A stretch of DNA of 64,000 bases from Atriophallophorus winterbourni (taxonomy: Eukaryota; Platyhelminthes; Trematoda; Plagiorchiida; Microphallidae), in NCBI GenBank assembly GCA_013407085.1, contig JACCGJ010014592.1:39246-103245 (forward strand), written 5' to 3'. Of this stretch, positions 37,384 to 48,572 are shown one piece after another. Each line of letters starts with the position of its first letter. The stretch's first letter is position 1. The position numbers and the translations under genes were made by a program. The notes under the pieces were generated by a model. That model saw nothing but the letters and a program-made list of their open reading frames with translations. It did no database searches and had not been told where the DNA came from.

Positions 37384-38640
37384 AGGCAGAGATACTCTGG
37401 GATGAGGTGCCTACACCTCGAATCAAACATGCATTCAAGCAAGTGTTGTGACTGAGTAGAGCGAGATTAGCATGACAGCTTCCTTTTGGCTTTAACTTTC
37501 ATGCATCATACCAAGCTTTTTTCGCCACTTCACTTGAAAACAAACAAGATTATTAAAACACTCCAAGAAGATGCCTACAACACGACTTCTACTGAACTCG
37601 ATTTTGAGCCATATCACTAAGGGTAAGAAGCCACTGTGAATTTTGATCTCTAGGACCCATACCTGGGAGACAAGTCGCACCAACCGTACTTTACTTACTT
37701 TTACTGTTGTGCGACTATCTCCTCCTGTAAGATGAGTCGGCTTCAATGAAGATTCTTCGGAATTTAGGTACAAAACGGCGTCCATAGAACCACTGAGCGT
37801 TTGTTCGAGTCAGCTTCTCTAGCATTTGCACAACCAACTGCGACGTACAAGGAAGCAGGGAGTTGCCAGAAAGAGGTGGCGTGCACCACCTAACCGTCTA
37901 CCAGACTCTGTTCCAGATTTTTCCTCAGGGTTTCCCCGCGAAGCCTTTTACGCGATCGGGTATCCCGCAAGGCAGCGGAGGTTTAAAATCAGGTTTTTTT
38001 TCACTTAGATGAAATGCCCCCCAGACTAACGAGCTCTATCTGCCCGAAGCAAACTAGTTTTCAGGTGCCAGTCACTCGCCCCTTCTCCTGTTGGTAGAAG
38101 CAGTTCAGCGGGCTCGGGGAGCCACTCGTGCAGGCCAGAAGCTGGACTTGGTTGTTAGAGGCTATTTGTGACGTGCGCCATATGGGAGCATTTTATACAC
38201 AGTGGGAGCTTATCCCCACTGCCACTCCCTGCTATTACAACCTTTGGATCGACACCAACCGTAGCTAGTTTAAAAGTCAAAGCCTTCATCTGCTTGAGCT
38301 AAGTCAGAGTCTCGCTACCCTTACAACGACGCTATTCCGACTTACGAGTGGTAAACAAATCCGCGTTAAGAAAACGATGATTTCACACTCGCAATACGTG
38401 GCCTAACCAACGAAGCCAGAGTATGTTAACTTGCTTTTTAATGTCTACGTCGCTATTAAAGATTCTATTACCGATAGTTGCGTTAGGTATCCGATGGTAC
38501 CAAGTAACTCCAGCGATGATGTGGAGATAGCAATCGTCGAAGACCTGTAGACGTCTTATTTCTTTCTTTCACAATGTCTAGGTTTCACATCCGTACAGTA
38601 GAACTTAGTATTCCGCAAATTGAGTCAACTCTGGCACCAA
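37384..38640 (-). pseudogene. RTE-C copy 3, split by SINE-G
   Basis: The 3' part at 37384-37688 and the rest at 38253-38640 match copies 1 and 2 (GATTTTGAGCCATATCACTA, ACCCATACCTGGGAGAC, CAAAGCCTTCATCTGCTTGA, GGTTTCACATCCGTACAGTA). Degenerate post-RT region only. The SINE-G insertion site carries an exact 11-bp duplication. Confidence 0.65.
37689..38252 (-). mobile_element. SINE-G copy 2 (564 bp)
   Basis: Reverse orientation, with the GTAAA-type tail at the left (read as TACTTTACTTACTTTTACTG on plus). Exact duplication CACCAACCGTA (37678-37688 and 38253-38263). Same 5' end as copy 1 (CCAAAGGTTGTAATAGC) and the same leader-like core (CCTCCGCTGCCTTGCGGGAT on minus). Two full-length copies with 11-bp duplications fix the element boundaries. 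Confidence 0.8.
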
Positions 38641-38798
38641 AAAGATCAATATTACTACTTGGGGGAGTCTAAAAAGCGATGTTCTACTGTATTACAGTAT
38701 GTGTGCGAAAGCAACAGTAGAAACGACAAGAAAACTGCTTCGCTGATTTTGCTTTACTCATTTAAACTACATCAGTGATATTGGAATGTAAGAAGCTT
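38641..38798. other. Unassigned spacer
   Basis: No repeat or coding signal seen between RTE-C copy 3 and the TIR element. Confidence 0.4.
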
Positions 38799-39249
38799 AG
38801 GCGCGTCAAACCAGTTTGTGTTTACCTTATTTTAATAGAAAAGCGCGTTGCTTTACAAGTACCCTTTCTTACACCTTTTTTTGTAAACCTGATTCTATTG
38901 CGATGGCGCAGAATAGCAGCATTGATATGTGCCATCAATGCAATGGTAACGTTGATGATAATAACTATTCATATAAAAATTCTTCATGGAGTCACTGTAT
39001 CCAACCAGTAAACATTCTCGTTCTCTGTGCTGCATCTACAGTGCGCTTTTACTGGTATGCAGTAGATACAATCGCGTTAGAGAATAAATAGATCCCATCA
39101 AATGCATGTTAGGTCGAAACTTTTAGCAGACTCATACACCGCGCAATCGCAATATAATCATGTTCACATAGAAAGGTGGAATACAGAGCACTTGTAAAGC
39201 AACGCGCTTTTTTATTAAAATAAGGTACACAAACTGGTTTGATGCGCCT
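38799..39249. mobile_element. Non-autonomous TIR element (MITE-like, 451 bp)
   Basis: Terminal inverted repeats of about 60 bp: left AGGCGCGTCAAACCAGTTTG (38799 on) to CTTTACAAGT (38860); right, reverse complement, AGGCGCATCAAACCAGTTTG (ending 39249) back to about 39190. They differ at a few bases and one 2-bp gap. There is no ORF. I could not see a clear target duplication, so the superfamily is unknown. Confidence 0.7.
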
Positions 39250-39261
39250 GATCTCCTTTAA

Positions 39262-39485
39262 GCACGGATGTGCAATCGCGAAGTACTTTTGTGCTGTGCG
39301 GCTAACACCATGCTAAATTGATTGGCCACCAGCTGTAAGCTGCATGCTGAAACACGCTGGAGCCTCACTACCGTTTCTATTTTCTTTCGCATATCTATTT
39401 AAGTTTGGGCAACCTGACAGTATCTTAGCCCACGTGCAGTCTATGACTGCGCGGCACTTAGCCTGGATCAGGATTGTGCTTTCAT
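39262..39485 (+). mobile_element. SINE-R copy 2 (about 224 bp)
   Basis: Aligns end to end with 25094-25322 (GCACGGATGTGCAATCG, GCTAAATTGATTGGCCAC, GCTGCATGCTGAAACA, CACGTGCAGTCTATGACTG, TTGTGCTTTCAT). The core reads GTTTGGGCAACCTGACAGTA. The short frames across it are not genes. Confidence 0.7.
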
Positions 39486-40611
39486 ACATGCATACACTGA
39501 GATACGTATATAAAATAAACCGTTTACTTTGCACTGTTTTATCACGAATACATGCGCATCAATAAATAGCCGAGAAATGTCTTTGTCGCCTCTCTATCCA
39601 AAATAGCTAGCAAGCATATTCTTCTACATCACTCGGGGGTTTTTAATGACAAAAGATTAAACAGATGATCTTACACGCTTTTGAAAAGCTTTTTTCTGTG
39701 TTGACGGCAGAGGGTTACCGCATCATATTCTTTTCATTAACATAGTCCAATCATTGACATTCAGATTAACGGTTTTTATTTAACGGTGGATTGCCTTTCC
39801 AAACACAGCAAACAAGCATTTTTTAACTGCTTGAACAACCAAACCCTATTTAAAAGTTAATTGGTTACAAACGATAAAATAGATTGCCTAATTTAATCTC
39901 GAATACGATCACAGAATATTGAAAAACAAAGTGTACTGTTTGCTTACGGTTTAAGAACTTTTTCCTATTTAATTAAATTATTAATGAAGATACCGAGAAA
40001 AACATCGTAGGTACTTGAACGAATGGTCCGTCAACCGCAAGACCAGAATCCGAAAATTCGAAACGTTTAGTATTTAACTACACACCACCGAAAGAATCCT
40101 GGGGACGCATTCTGATTTCAGATGGCTCTTATACTTACTGATAGTGAACTTAAATTATGAAACACATATTGATCATATATATCGAGCATTAGAATAATTT
40201 TATAAATTCGTAGCAGATTTATGGTTCATTCACTTCAGTGTCATGGAACAATGAATGAAAATTAAAACAAAATTTAAACGGAAGAAATTTCGAAATCAAG
40301 AGCGACACCTAATCAAATTGGTAGAAATTACGAATGACATTCACAATCGATACGACAAAACAAAACATAGAATTACTGACAAATTCACTAAATTCAAAGT
40401 CCGACGAAATAAAAAAAAGTGAAAATTTTGGACCATTTTATAATAAATGTTTTTGATCAGGTATTGTTTTTTGCGATTTGTATAGTTTTATGTTTGATTA
40501 AACTTACTTTGGTAACTTCTTATTCTTGTGGATAGACTACAAATGGTCAAGCCATTGTGAGCCGCATCTGCTTCTATCAGCTACACAGTCTAGAAGAACC
40601 TCAGTTGAAGA
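39486..40611. other. No gene recognised
   Basis: AT-rich sequence, no domain or repeat recognised on either strand. Confidence 0.45.
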
Positions 40612-41060
40612 AATACTTTCTAGTGTGAGTGTGTGTGAGTGATGACATGCTGTATATTATCCTCCCGTTGCTTGAACTTGGTTTCAGAACCTACTATAAT
40701 AACCTCTTCCGGAAGCGTATTATATAAGTCAACAATTCTTGTTGAGAGCGTGAATCCTTCTGTTATGCGTTGTGTTTTTTGCTCTGGGGAAAATCTCACA
40801 CCACTGGCCAAAATAGACTCAGTAATACGCGACGAGTCAGCAGCAAGTCGTAGCACTCACCAAAAACTGAGCGATAGGAGGTTGAGATATTGAACTCTTT
40901 CCCCAAACGAGATTGATTTAAATTCTGTTTTAGTTTTTCCAGATGGTCACTTTCTTCTTTAATTTCTGCGAAGGTTGCTGGCAAACGTATTCCAAATATG
41001 GTGTCACGTTTGCGGAGTGAAGAATGCGAAACATTTTTGGAGTAATCGCTGAGAAACACA
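40612..41060 (-). pseudogene. Possible LINE C-terminal fragment
   Basis: Minus-strand frames read KEFNISTSYRSVFGECYDLL and, in the next frame, GFTLSTRIVDLYNTLPEEVI followed by SETKFKQRED. The pattern of TLSTRIVDLYNTLPEEV resembles the end of CR1/L2-type ORF2 proteins (SVRVCFTWNSLP in CR1-A). Short and weak; could be chance. Confidence 0.3.
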
Positions 41061-41679
41061 TACTAATAGCTCACCATGGGTGGTTTGCGGCAAACATTTT
41101 TATACATATCCTTCTCAGATTTATGTTATTGTGTCACAATTATACACAGGTCACGTTAAATATCAACATACTTCAGTTGATGATATCCGATGAAGTATCT
41201 ACCTTCAGGCGCGCCCGAAAGCATTACTGCATATTTGTGTTAATTTGCAAGAAGATTCTACTTTATCATGCAGAGAAATTTGAGTGCAATCGGTCAGAGC
41301 AGATTTGGATAACGTTTCACTTATGACGCAGTAGCTTTGTCAGACCAAGGGTGATAGTTAGGATGGGGAACATGATTGAGTAGTAGTCAATCCCCCACAA
41401 CTGATTTGACCTTACCGCTAAACAGCCTATAGTACGCCTATAGTCTGTCACGTCTCGTGGAAATGACCAGGATCAGGGGTAAATTTGCTACTAGTGTCTA
41501 TCCACATCAATCTAATACAAGTGAACACGGTCAATTTCGGTTGACACAGCGGCCCACATGCGCAAAATTACATAATTAACAGTGCTAAGGTTGAGCTAGT
41601 TCTGAAATAAAACAAAAGTCTAATTAAATAGTAGGTATAAGGTGAATCACAACTTTGCCTTCACATCAGTTATGAGCGC
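41061..41679. other. No gene recognised
   Basis: Nothing recognised on either strand. Confidence 0.4.
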
Positions 41680-41860
41680 CAGAATGTGCAGATTTCTGCC
41701 CCATTCACCTTAATGACCATGAGTCCTCCTGCATTGGCAATTTCCAACAGGTCCGCATGTAAGCTTTCACTATGCGGTTTATACCACGTCTCAATATTTC
41801 CACATTTTCTGAATCGATGCTGTGGCCAGTATCTGAAACGTGCTCCGCCCAGGCGGAATC
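41680..41860 (-). pseudogene. Possible Penelope GIY-YIG C-terminal relic
   Basis: Minus strand reads AWAEHVSDTGHSIDSENVE, which fits the AEH..TGH.IDW block of the GIY-YIG-type endonuclease at the C-terminus of Penelope-like elements. The catalytic GIY motif itself is not preserved. Only one motif block supports this. Confidence 0.4.
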
Positions 41861-43285
41861 ACGAATCACCGTCCTGTCACCCTACTTCCAGTGATATCTA
41901 ATGTTCTAGAGCGTACAGTAACGGAAAAAATAGTTCACTTGGAATCACGAAATATGCTATATGTAGCGCAGCATAGTTTTCGTAAATGACGCTCGTGCTT
42001 AACAAATGTTTTGACGGTTATAAACGACTGCACTCAAGCAGTTGACGAAGAAGATAGAATCGACGCTTGCTATCTGGATATATCTAAAGTTTTTGACCTA
42101 GTTGATCACTTTCGACTACTATAAAAGCTGAAGCAGATTGGTATAAACGGACAGCTACTTTGATGGCTTGAAAGTTACCTCAGTGGGAGCATGGCGATCG
42201 TTAAAATCAACTGGGTACAATAACAGGTTATTAATGCCTCTAATGGCGTACCGCAAGGTTCAGTCCACGGGCCAGTACTCTTGGTTTACATCAACGACCT
42301 ACCAGAGACGCTCGCATGTAAGGTGATTCTATTTGCTGATGATATTAAACTTTGGACGATGATAAAATCAAATTCGGACTGTGTACAGCTCAAATGTGGT
42401 CTAGATGCTCTTCATGAATGGTCGGTACGGAATAAGTTGCCATTCAGTTTCCAAAAATTCAAGGTGTTGCAAATTGGTAAGACAATCCAATACCAATATT
42501 ACTTCATGTTGACGATTTTGAGCTGAGCCGGGTCGAAAAGGGATCTTGGAGTCTGGGTATGCGTCAGCCTAAATAACAGCGTCCATTGTGAGGTCTTCTA
42601 GAAGCGTGCTTCTAAGCTTCTAGGTATGCTGCAACCGATTTTTAGAACTTTCTTTCCTGAAACGTTGCACACCCTCATGAAAGCCTACATAATTCAAAAC
42701 CTGGAGCATGCGTCACAAGCTTGAACTCCGTGGTTAAAAATATATATTATCGCCTAATAAAATATACCATCGTGCAACCCAACTCGTTAGTGGTTTCCGG
42801 AAACTAACGTACGGGGAACGATTGCTAAAACTGAGACTCGCTACTCCCCTTTAAAGAAGCATTCGAAGTGATGTGATACTAACATACAAAATACTAAATA
42901 CCCTACATCCTTCAAAACATTAATTCGAATACCGTGAGTCAAGACATACACGCAGCCACTCAACGACACTGAAAATTTCCCACTCCCGTATCAGCTGTCG
43001 CCGAAATTTTTATTATGTACGTGTCTGTTTCCTTTGTAATTCCCTCCCCGAAACTCTTGTCATCTCTCCCAGCATCAGAACGTTTATTCGAAAATTGGTT
43101 ACTTATTTGTCGCATAACGATTTAACGACACCTGCGTATTGACTCATGGTAACTATACAACTTGACTATACTTGACATAACATGTTTAATTTATACCTTT
43201 TTCCTTAACGAATATTTAATATTATATAGTAATTGTGAAGCTATGTGCTTTTTGGGAACCATAAATTCTTAAATCTTGAAGGGAT
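41861..43285 (+). pseudogene. CR1-like LINE relic, RT to 3' end
   Basis: RT fragments in shifting frames: VAQHSFRK, QLTKKIESTLAIWIYL (degenerate form of the YIDIS motif), NGVPQGSV, then the open piece 42281-42526 (VYINDLPETLACKVILFADD then IKLWTMIKSNSDC, catalytic FADD). Post-RT blocks include IYHRATQLVSGFRKLTYGER and KISHSRISCRRNFYYVRVCF. The 3' UTR ends GTAATTGTGAAGCTATGTGC with ACCATAAATTCTTAAATCTTG (about 43260-43280). Confidence 0.8.
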
Positions 43286-44540
43286 TGATATTCTTATGCA
43301 TCCTGGCACTCTCTCCGGATACGCTGTCGGTTTTCTCCGATTTTAGTATGAATTTCCATGGAAGTCCGCCATATATAAACACCCGAACACTCCTTAGAGT
43401 TAATTTTGTAGATGCTGTTTATGACGGTACATAAAAGTGTCACATCCTTAAGGTGAATGAGTACCGAACGGATAGTTTGAAGCAGAAATTATATTTTATT
43501 AAAAGGAATTCGTAGGTTACATGGGATTGGCCGACTGAACGTCGCTATTAACTCACAACGAACTGCACGATCGCTTAACGCGTCAACGTCATGCGCTGTG
43601 CAGACGTATAATTCTGTTCTCCTGTGTTTTTGTATCTACTTCACTCCCATCTCGTTCTTTCTTGATAAATTACATCCTTTCGGATTCCTCTTACCACAAG
43701 CATTTTCAATATACCATTTTAGGTGGCAAAACGAGCGATGCTATAAAATCAATTTTTACATTTTGAAACAAACTAGACTTACGCGGGCTAGTTTGAGTGC
43801 AACAAAGAATATTGAATTGTTTTTGTCACTATTTGAAATAAGATGGTCTTCCTACTTTGTTTGACACTTTGGTCAGGAACATCAGGTCCAATCTCAAGGA
43901 GCTACGACAAATTTCGTTATCCACCATTCATGTGGCCAGATTATTCACTGACCCAATTCCAGCAACTTTTAATCCAAATCGGACTTGACTTTACTTCATG
44001 CGAGCAGACGCGCACATACCCATTTACTACAATGTTTGATTGATAATATTTTCACCCCAGCGTCATGACATTATTATCGAAGCCCAGCGATTGTGTTCAC
44101 CAGCGCCACATTTGTCGGAAGACGGTAAGCTACAAAGACTGACCCGCTAGCTGTCATGATATAGTTTATATGAATTATGACATTACCCTGAATGCTGATG
44201 CTATTACAATTATCAAACAAAACGAAATGCTAAAAGCATGCTATATCTGTCATTTATGCAGAATTAAACCTAGAAATTGTATAAAGACGACTGTGAGCTG
44301 ACAGGCTGAGATTAATATTGAAATGCAATATTCAGAGGACAGCATACAGAAAATTGAAGGTTTAGTAAATCAAATATTGTTTAGCAAACAGAAGCTCAGG
44401 CTTGAGCGTGTATATCTTGTTTCATCTCCGCTTCTAGGGAGACAGCAACGTAAAAGATGCGAGGATCAACAAAGAGACATTCGACCTGGCAATTCGAAAC
44501 AACTCAGCTTTTCCCATGATTAGCGTGCTTTTGAAGGGTC
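43286..44540. other. No gene recognised
   Basis: Two short plus-strand frames (43843-44043, 44323-44523) show no domain I can name. They may belong to the upstream part of the Penelope-like element that becomes readable at about 44560. Confidence 0.35.
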
Positions 44541-45065
44541 TTAACCAAATTCAAAACAATTTATGAATAAAACGCGAGCCGTAAAACAACCAACTGATTC
44601 CAAATCAAATAATGCTCTGAAGAAACGAAATAACATTCCACCATTCTTATGACGTTCATCAAATAAATCTAATAAGTCATTATCTAGCAACCAGTATTCT
44701 ACTGTTTTGAACTAATCAGCAATTTCGAAAATTAAAAATAGATTTTTGAAGAAGGGCTTGAATTTCTGCATTAACAAGAGCTTTATGATGGATAACTAAA
44801 TGCATCTCCGAAAGAACAGGCGAACGTGGTAAGAAACAGTATCGCTGGTGACATTGAAAAGCCAGGAACGAGAAGATGCAAACCTTGATTCACACGAAAG
44901 ACAAGCACTTCTAACGCTGAAGCAAGATACAAAAACAGCGTTTACTATGGCTGAAAAAGGTAAAGTAAAGGTAATTTTGAACAAAAACTATTATTTATAC
45001 AAGGCTGGGGTACACTTATCCGAGGGCCCTTATGAACAGATAGATGAAGGTAAAATAGAAAAGGT
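44541..45065 (+). pseudogene. Penelope-like element, N-terminal part of ORF
   Basis: Plus-strand readings give FLKKGLNFCINKSF (about 44742-44783) and, in the frame 44848-45078, SHERQALLTLKQDTKTAFTM followed by AEKGKVKVILNKNYYLYKAG and YEQIDEGKIEKV. This matches the region before RT in Penelope-like proteins (E..AL..LK.D..I.I..ADKG..VV..., my recollection of the family). Interrupted by LINE-B copy 1 and resumed at about 49820. Confidence 0.6.
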
Positions 45066-45615
45066 AATAAATAAATAAATAAATAAATGAATAAATAAAT
45101 TTTATTCTTGGAAATCCAAGGCATGTTAAACATGATCAATAATTTCCAAAAGCTTTGTACAATCAGATTATAGGATGTACATTTGCAAAAACAATTTGTT
45201 CAAGGTCATTTGTTTCAGCGGAATTTAACGTTCAATAAATATAAAGGTAACGGTATTTAAAGTTGTTTCCAGGTAATCGGTACGTGATCTGATATATTAC
45301 GAAAACACAGCTATTGCAAGGAAAAGTCTAGAATGTTTCCGGCAACACTGATGATCAATGGATAAGGTCCATCAAAGATGCGCGAAGAATCTCTATTGTT
45401 GATGTTCCAAACTTTTTCATTTTGATTGTTGTAAATAGATTGATCTTTCCTGACCATGAGTCGTTTTCTTGTCCGCTAGGCGAAGGTGGTTTATTCCACT
45501 AGTTTGAGGTCTGGGGGCCAGTTTCATTTTGGTGCGGATTGAGAATTTTGCTGTGGAGAAAAAAACTCAGAGGCGAGAGAATGTTGTTTCGAACGATATG
45601 AACGGTTATTTAATA

Positions 45616-47103
45616 TCAATAACCAGGAATGCCATTATTATATAAATCATCAGGTAGAACATTTAAATTAAGTAGATTGCGAATTTTATCAACGGTAAGA
45701 AATGAAGCTAGATGTGATTTGAATTCATTTAAAGAGGAACTGAGTCTTATATATTTTGGAAGAAGATTCCACAGTTTAGCATATTTAGTCAAGAAGAAAC
45801 TGTTCCTTACTTTAGTACGAAACCTTGGTAACTTAATAGTTTTTTCACTGTTTCTCAAGCTATATTTAGAATCATGCCGTATATGAATATTCGAACGTAT
45901 TTCCATATTATCCGTTGACAGTATTTTAAAGAATAAGATGAGGTTATGCTTAAGTCTGCGAAACCATAGAGGATCGAGTTTCAGTTGTATACATCTTTCT
46001 CTATAGGATTGTTTGGTGGTATAACCGATTATTGATTTTGAGAAAGAACGTTGTATCTTTTCTAAAACTATGCTATCGGTTTTATTTATATTAGTATATA
46101 TTATGTTACAATAGTCAAAGATAGGAATGGTGAATAATTTATACATTTCTAGTTTACAATGAGGCTGAATTATAGATCTGTGTATAGTATTCATACTTTG
46201 TCTGGCTTTAGTAATAAGGTGGCGTATCTGTTCGTTGAAAGTGAGTGATGAAGAATATCGAAATCCTAAATCACGCGTGCTGTCAATCATTTGAATTGCG
46301 TTATTGTTTAGAAGGATTGAGTTATTTTGTATCGTGCATCTTATAGGCATAAAATTAGATTTTGCTGTTGAGAACGTTAGACCATTATTTTTTGCCCAAT
46401 CTGCAAGTGCAGCTAAATCATTGTTTAGTCGAGCTATATAAGTTTGTGCTTGATTAGCTGGGAAAGTGATGACAACTTTCATGTCATCAGCGAATAAGAA
46501 CAGTTTGCTATGCGAAATGACGTTATGTATGTCATTTATATATATAAGAAATAGTAAGGGGCCTAATACGCTACCTTGAATCACCCCACTGGGAATAGGT
46601 AGGCTGCGTGATCTACGGCCATTAACTTCAACAGAGTAAGTGCGATCAGTAAGAAAAGAAGTTAACCAGGAAAGAAGATTACCACCGATGCCATATGATT
46701 CAAGTTTCGATAATAATATCTTATGAGGAACAGTATCAAATGCTTTAGTTATGTCTAGGAAGACAACTACAACTGCCAAACCTTCCTCTATCGATGTAGT
46801 AATATAGTCAAGGTATTCAAGCTGACATGTAATGCATGATCTTTTATTTAGGAAACCATGTTGAGCTTTAGAAAAGAAACTTGGAGATAAGTGATTTAAG
46901 ATAGCTTTTTTTAATATTTTTTCAAGTAATCTAGATAGTATAGCTGTGTGGTTAATTGGGCGATAATTTGATACCGTGTGCTTCGAGCCAGATTTATGTC
47001 TGGGTGTAACGACAGAGTGTTTCCATTCTAAAGGGAAGATTCCAGATTCGATTGAAGTGTTAAATAAGTTCAGTAGAAGAAGTTTGAAATCGTCACCACC
47101 CAT
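45616..47103 (-). CDS. LINE-B ORF2, reverse transcriptase part
   Basis: 495 codons, uninterrupted. Order: FPLEWKHSVVTPRHKSGSKH, VSNYRPINHTAILSRLLEKI, AQHGFLNKRSCITCQLEYLD, VFLDITKAFDTV (first Asp), PSGVIQGSVLGPLLF, KLFLFADDMKVVITF (catalytic FADD), then post-RT blocks (SRDLGFRYSS-like RDLG, IFDYCNIIYTNI, LPRFRTKVRNSFFLTKYAKL) and C-terminus LYNNGIPGY. All catalytic residues are present. The endonuclease lies upstream in a different frame, with breaks between 47104 and 47204, so this is a fragment of ORF2 rather than a free-standing gene. Confidence 0.8.
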   Translation of the reverse strand: MGGDDFKLLLLNLFNTSIESGIFPLEWKHSVVTPRHKSGSKHTVSNYRPINHTAILSRLLEKILKKAILNHLSPSFFSKAQHGFLNKRSCITCQLEYLDYITTSIEEGLAVVVVFLDITKAFDTVPHKILLSKLESYGIGGNLLSWLTSFLTDRTYSVEVNGRRSRSLPIPSGVIQGSVLGPLLFLIYINDIHNVISHSKLFLFADDMKVVITFPANQAQTYIARLNNDLAALADWAKNNGLTFSTAKSNFMPIRCTIQNNSILLNNNAIQMIDSTRDLGFRYSSSLTFNEQIRHLITKARQSMNTIHRSIIQPHCKLEMYKLFTIPIFDYCNIIYTNINKTDSIVLEKIQRSFSKSIIGYTTKQSYRERCIQLKLDPLWFRRLKHNLILFFKILSTDNMEIRSNIHIRHDSKYSLRNSEKTIKLPRFRTKVRNSFFLTKYAKLWNLLPKYIRLSSSLNEFKSHLASFLTVDKIRNLLNLNVLPDDLYNNGIPGY

Positions 47104-47203
47104 TCTGCAAATTGCGGGTGGAATGCCTGTTATGTCTGGCTTGAGACTGACGTAGTTTGCTTGCAGACTTCATGAATGTCTTTCAGATGTATGCATATAG
47201 TGT

Positions 47204-48289
47204 TTAATACACTAGGTGACGAAATGTTCTAGTCATATCTTTATAGATGGAAGTATTGTAAGTAGTATTAAAATATTTAAGAAATTCTTCGCAGATTGTA
47301 ATAGGGTCTGTAATTCTTATTTCTGCCGAATTATAAGTTCGATCCTGAATAATAAAATCTACTTTGCTGGTTGAGTTTACGGATCGTGATTTAAATAACC
47401 TGCTAAGTGATTTTAGTTTATCACAACTGTTCAGTGCTCTATTTTCTGATGCAATCAATGTGTGGTCTAGAATGAGTTTGTGGTCACTCAATAGTTCATA
47501 GGAACGTAAACGAGCAAAGATGTCGTTATTGTTAATTGCAACTGTAGACCACTTTTTCATTTTCTTTTCCATTTTCTCGAGCCTAGTTTGTTTCATGCGT
47601 TTTCTAGAACTGCTAGCTTTATCGACTAAACTTATAATTTTCGAATAGAATGTCGAGGATATAGTTGGAAAATCATGTGAAAGAAAGAATTGAGACCAAT
47701 CTTCAATCCTTATAAGTGTTGAAAGTAACTTCCAATCGATGAAACGGTGAAGAATCTTTACCTCATTGGTAGCTTTGCAAGTGCATGATAGGTGGAAGGA
47801 TAATATTTTATGGTCCCCATTAAAGGGGGAAGGCAATATTAGTAAGTTGTTTGGATCAATATTTAGAGTGAAGACTAAGTCAAGAATTTTGTCCTTTCTA
47901 GTTGGTCTATCAATAAATTGTTTGTAACCTAGTAAGTCAAGCGTTTTCATAAAATTTGTATGAGAGCTAACTTTACTTCGTTCGTGCCAGTTTAAATTAG
48001 GCATGTTAAAATCACCGGCTATAAGTTTATAACGTGCATGATGTAAAGACGTTTCGATGAAAGCTTGAGTAAATGTATTCAGATTATATGAAGTTAAGCC
48101 TGGTGGGTAGTAGATGCAACCTATTAAAAGATCTAGTATAGGTATTTCTATCCATAGTGAATCTTCAAGTTCTGTTAAATTTGAAGATGTTATACTATTA
48201 GCTTTAAATCTTGAATGCACATAAATAAGGCAACCACCACCTCGTTTCAGAATGCGATTTCTCCTAAATACCTGGTAGTTAGGTATCAT
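47204..48289 (-). CDS. LINE-B ORF2, APE endonuclease part
   Basis: 361 codons, lacking the first endonuclease strands, which are readable in another frame upstream (VINARSIIPKM, then IFLITESW with the catalytic Glu at about 48335-48315). The part in frame has GGGCLIYVHSRF, CIYYPPG, LIAGDFNMPNLNWHE, ILDLVFTLN and NGDHKILSFHL (GDH in place of the usual SDH). The C-terminal half is the linker to RT, with DPITICEEFLKYFNTTYN. A stop ends the frame about 100 bases before RT. Confidence 0.75.
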   Translation of the reverse strand: MIPNYQVFRRNRILKRGGGCLIYVHSRFKANSITSSNLTELEDSLWIEIPILDLLIGCIYYPPGLTSYNLNTFTQAFIETSLHHARYKLIAGDFNMPNLNWHERSKVSSHTNFMKTLDLLGYKQFIDRPTRKDKILDLVFTLNIDPNNLLILPSPFNGDHKILSFHLSCTCKATNEVKILHRFIDWKLLSTLIRIEDWSQFFLSHDFPTISSTFYSKIISLVDKASSSRKRMKQTRLEKMEKKMKKWSTVAINNNDIFARLRSYELLSDHKLILDHTLIASENRALNSCDKLKSLSRLFKSRSVNSTSKVDFIIQDRTYNSAEIRITDPITICEEFLKYFNTTYNTSIYKDMTRTFRHLVY

Positions 48290-48572
48290 GAGTTTAGAGT
48301 CAGAGTGATCATCACGGGTCCAGGATTCAGTTATAAGAAAAATATCTACAGGTTCAGAAGATGGGTAGATTTTAGTATTCGCATTTTAGGTATAATTGAT
48401 CTAGCATTTATGACCAGAAAAGGAACAATACAAAGGTCGGAAGTTTAAGGATCTGGGGTGTGTGCATTAGAAAGTTTACTATGCTTGAAATTCAATTTGT
48501 ATTTTTGAAAAAAGTGGTATTAGTGTTAATGTATGGTTCATAATTGGAGCAAGAAACATAAGGACTGTAAAA

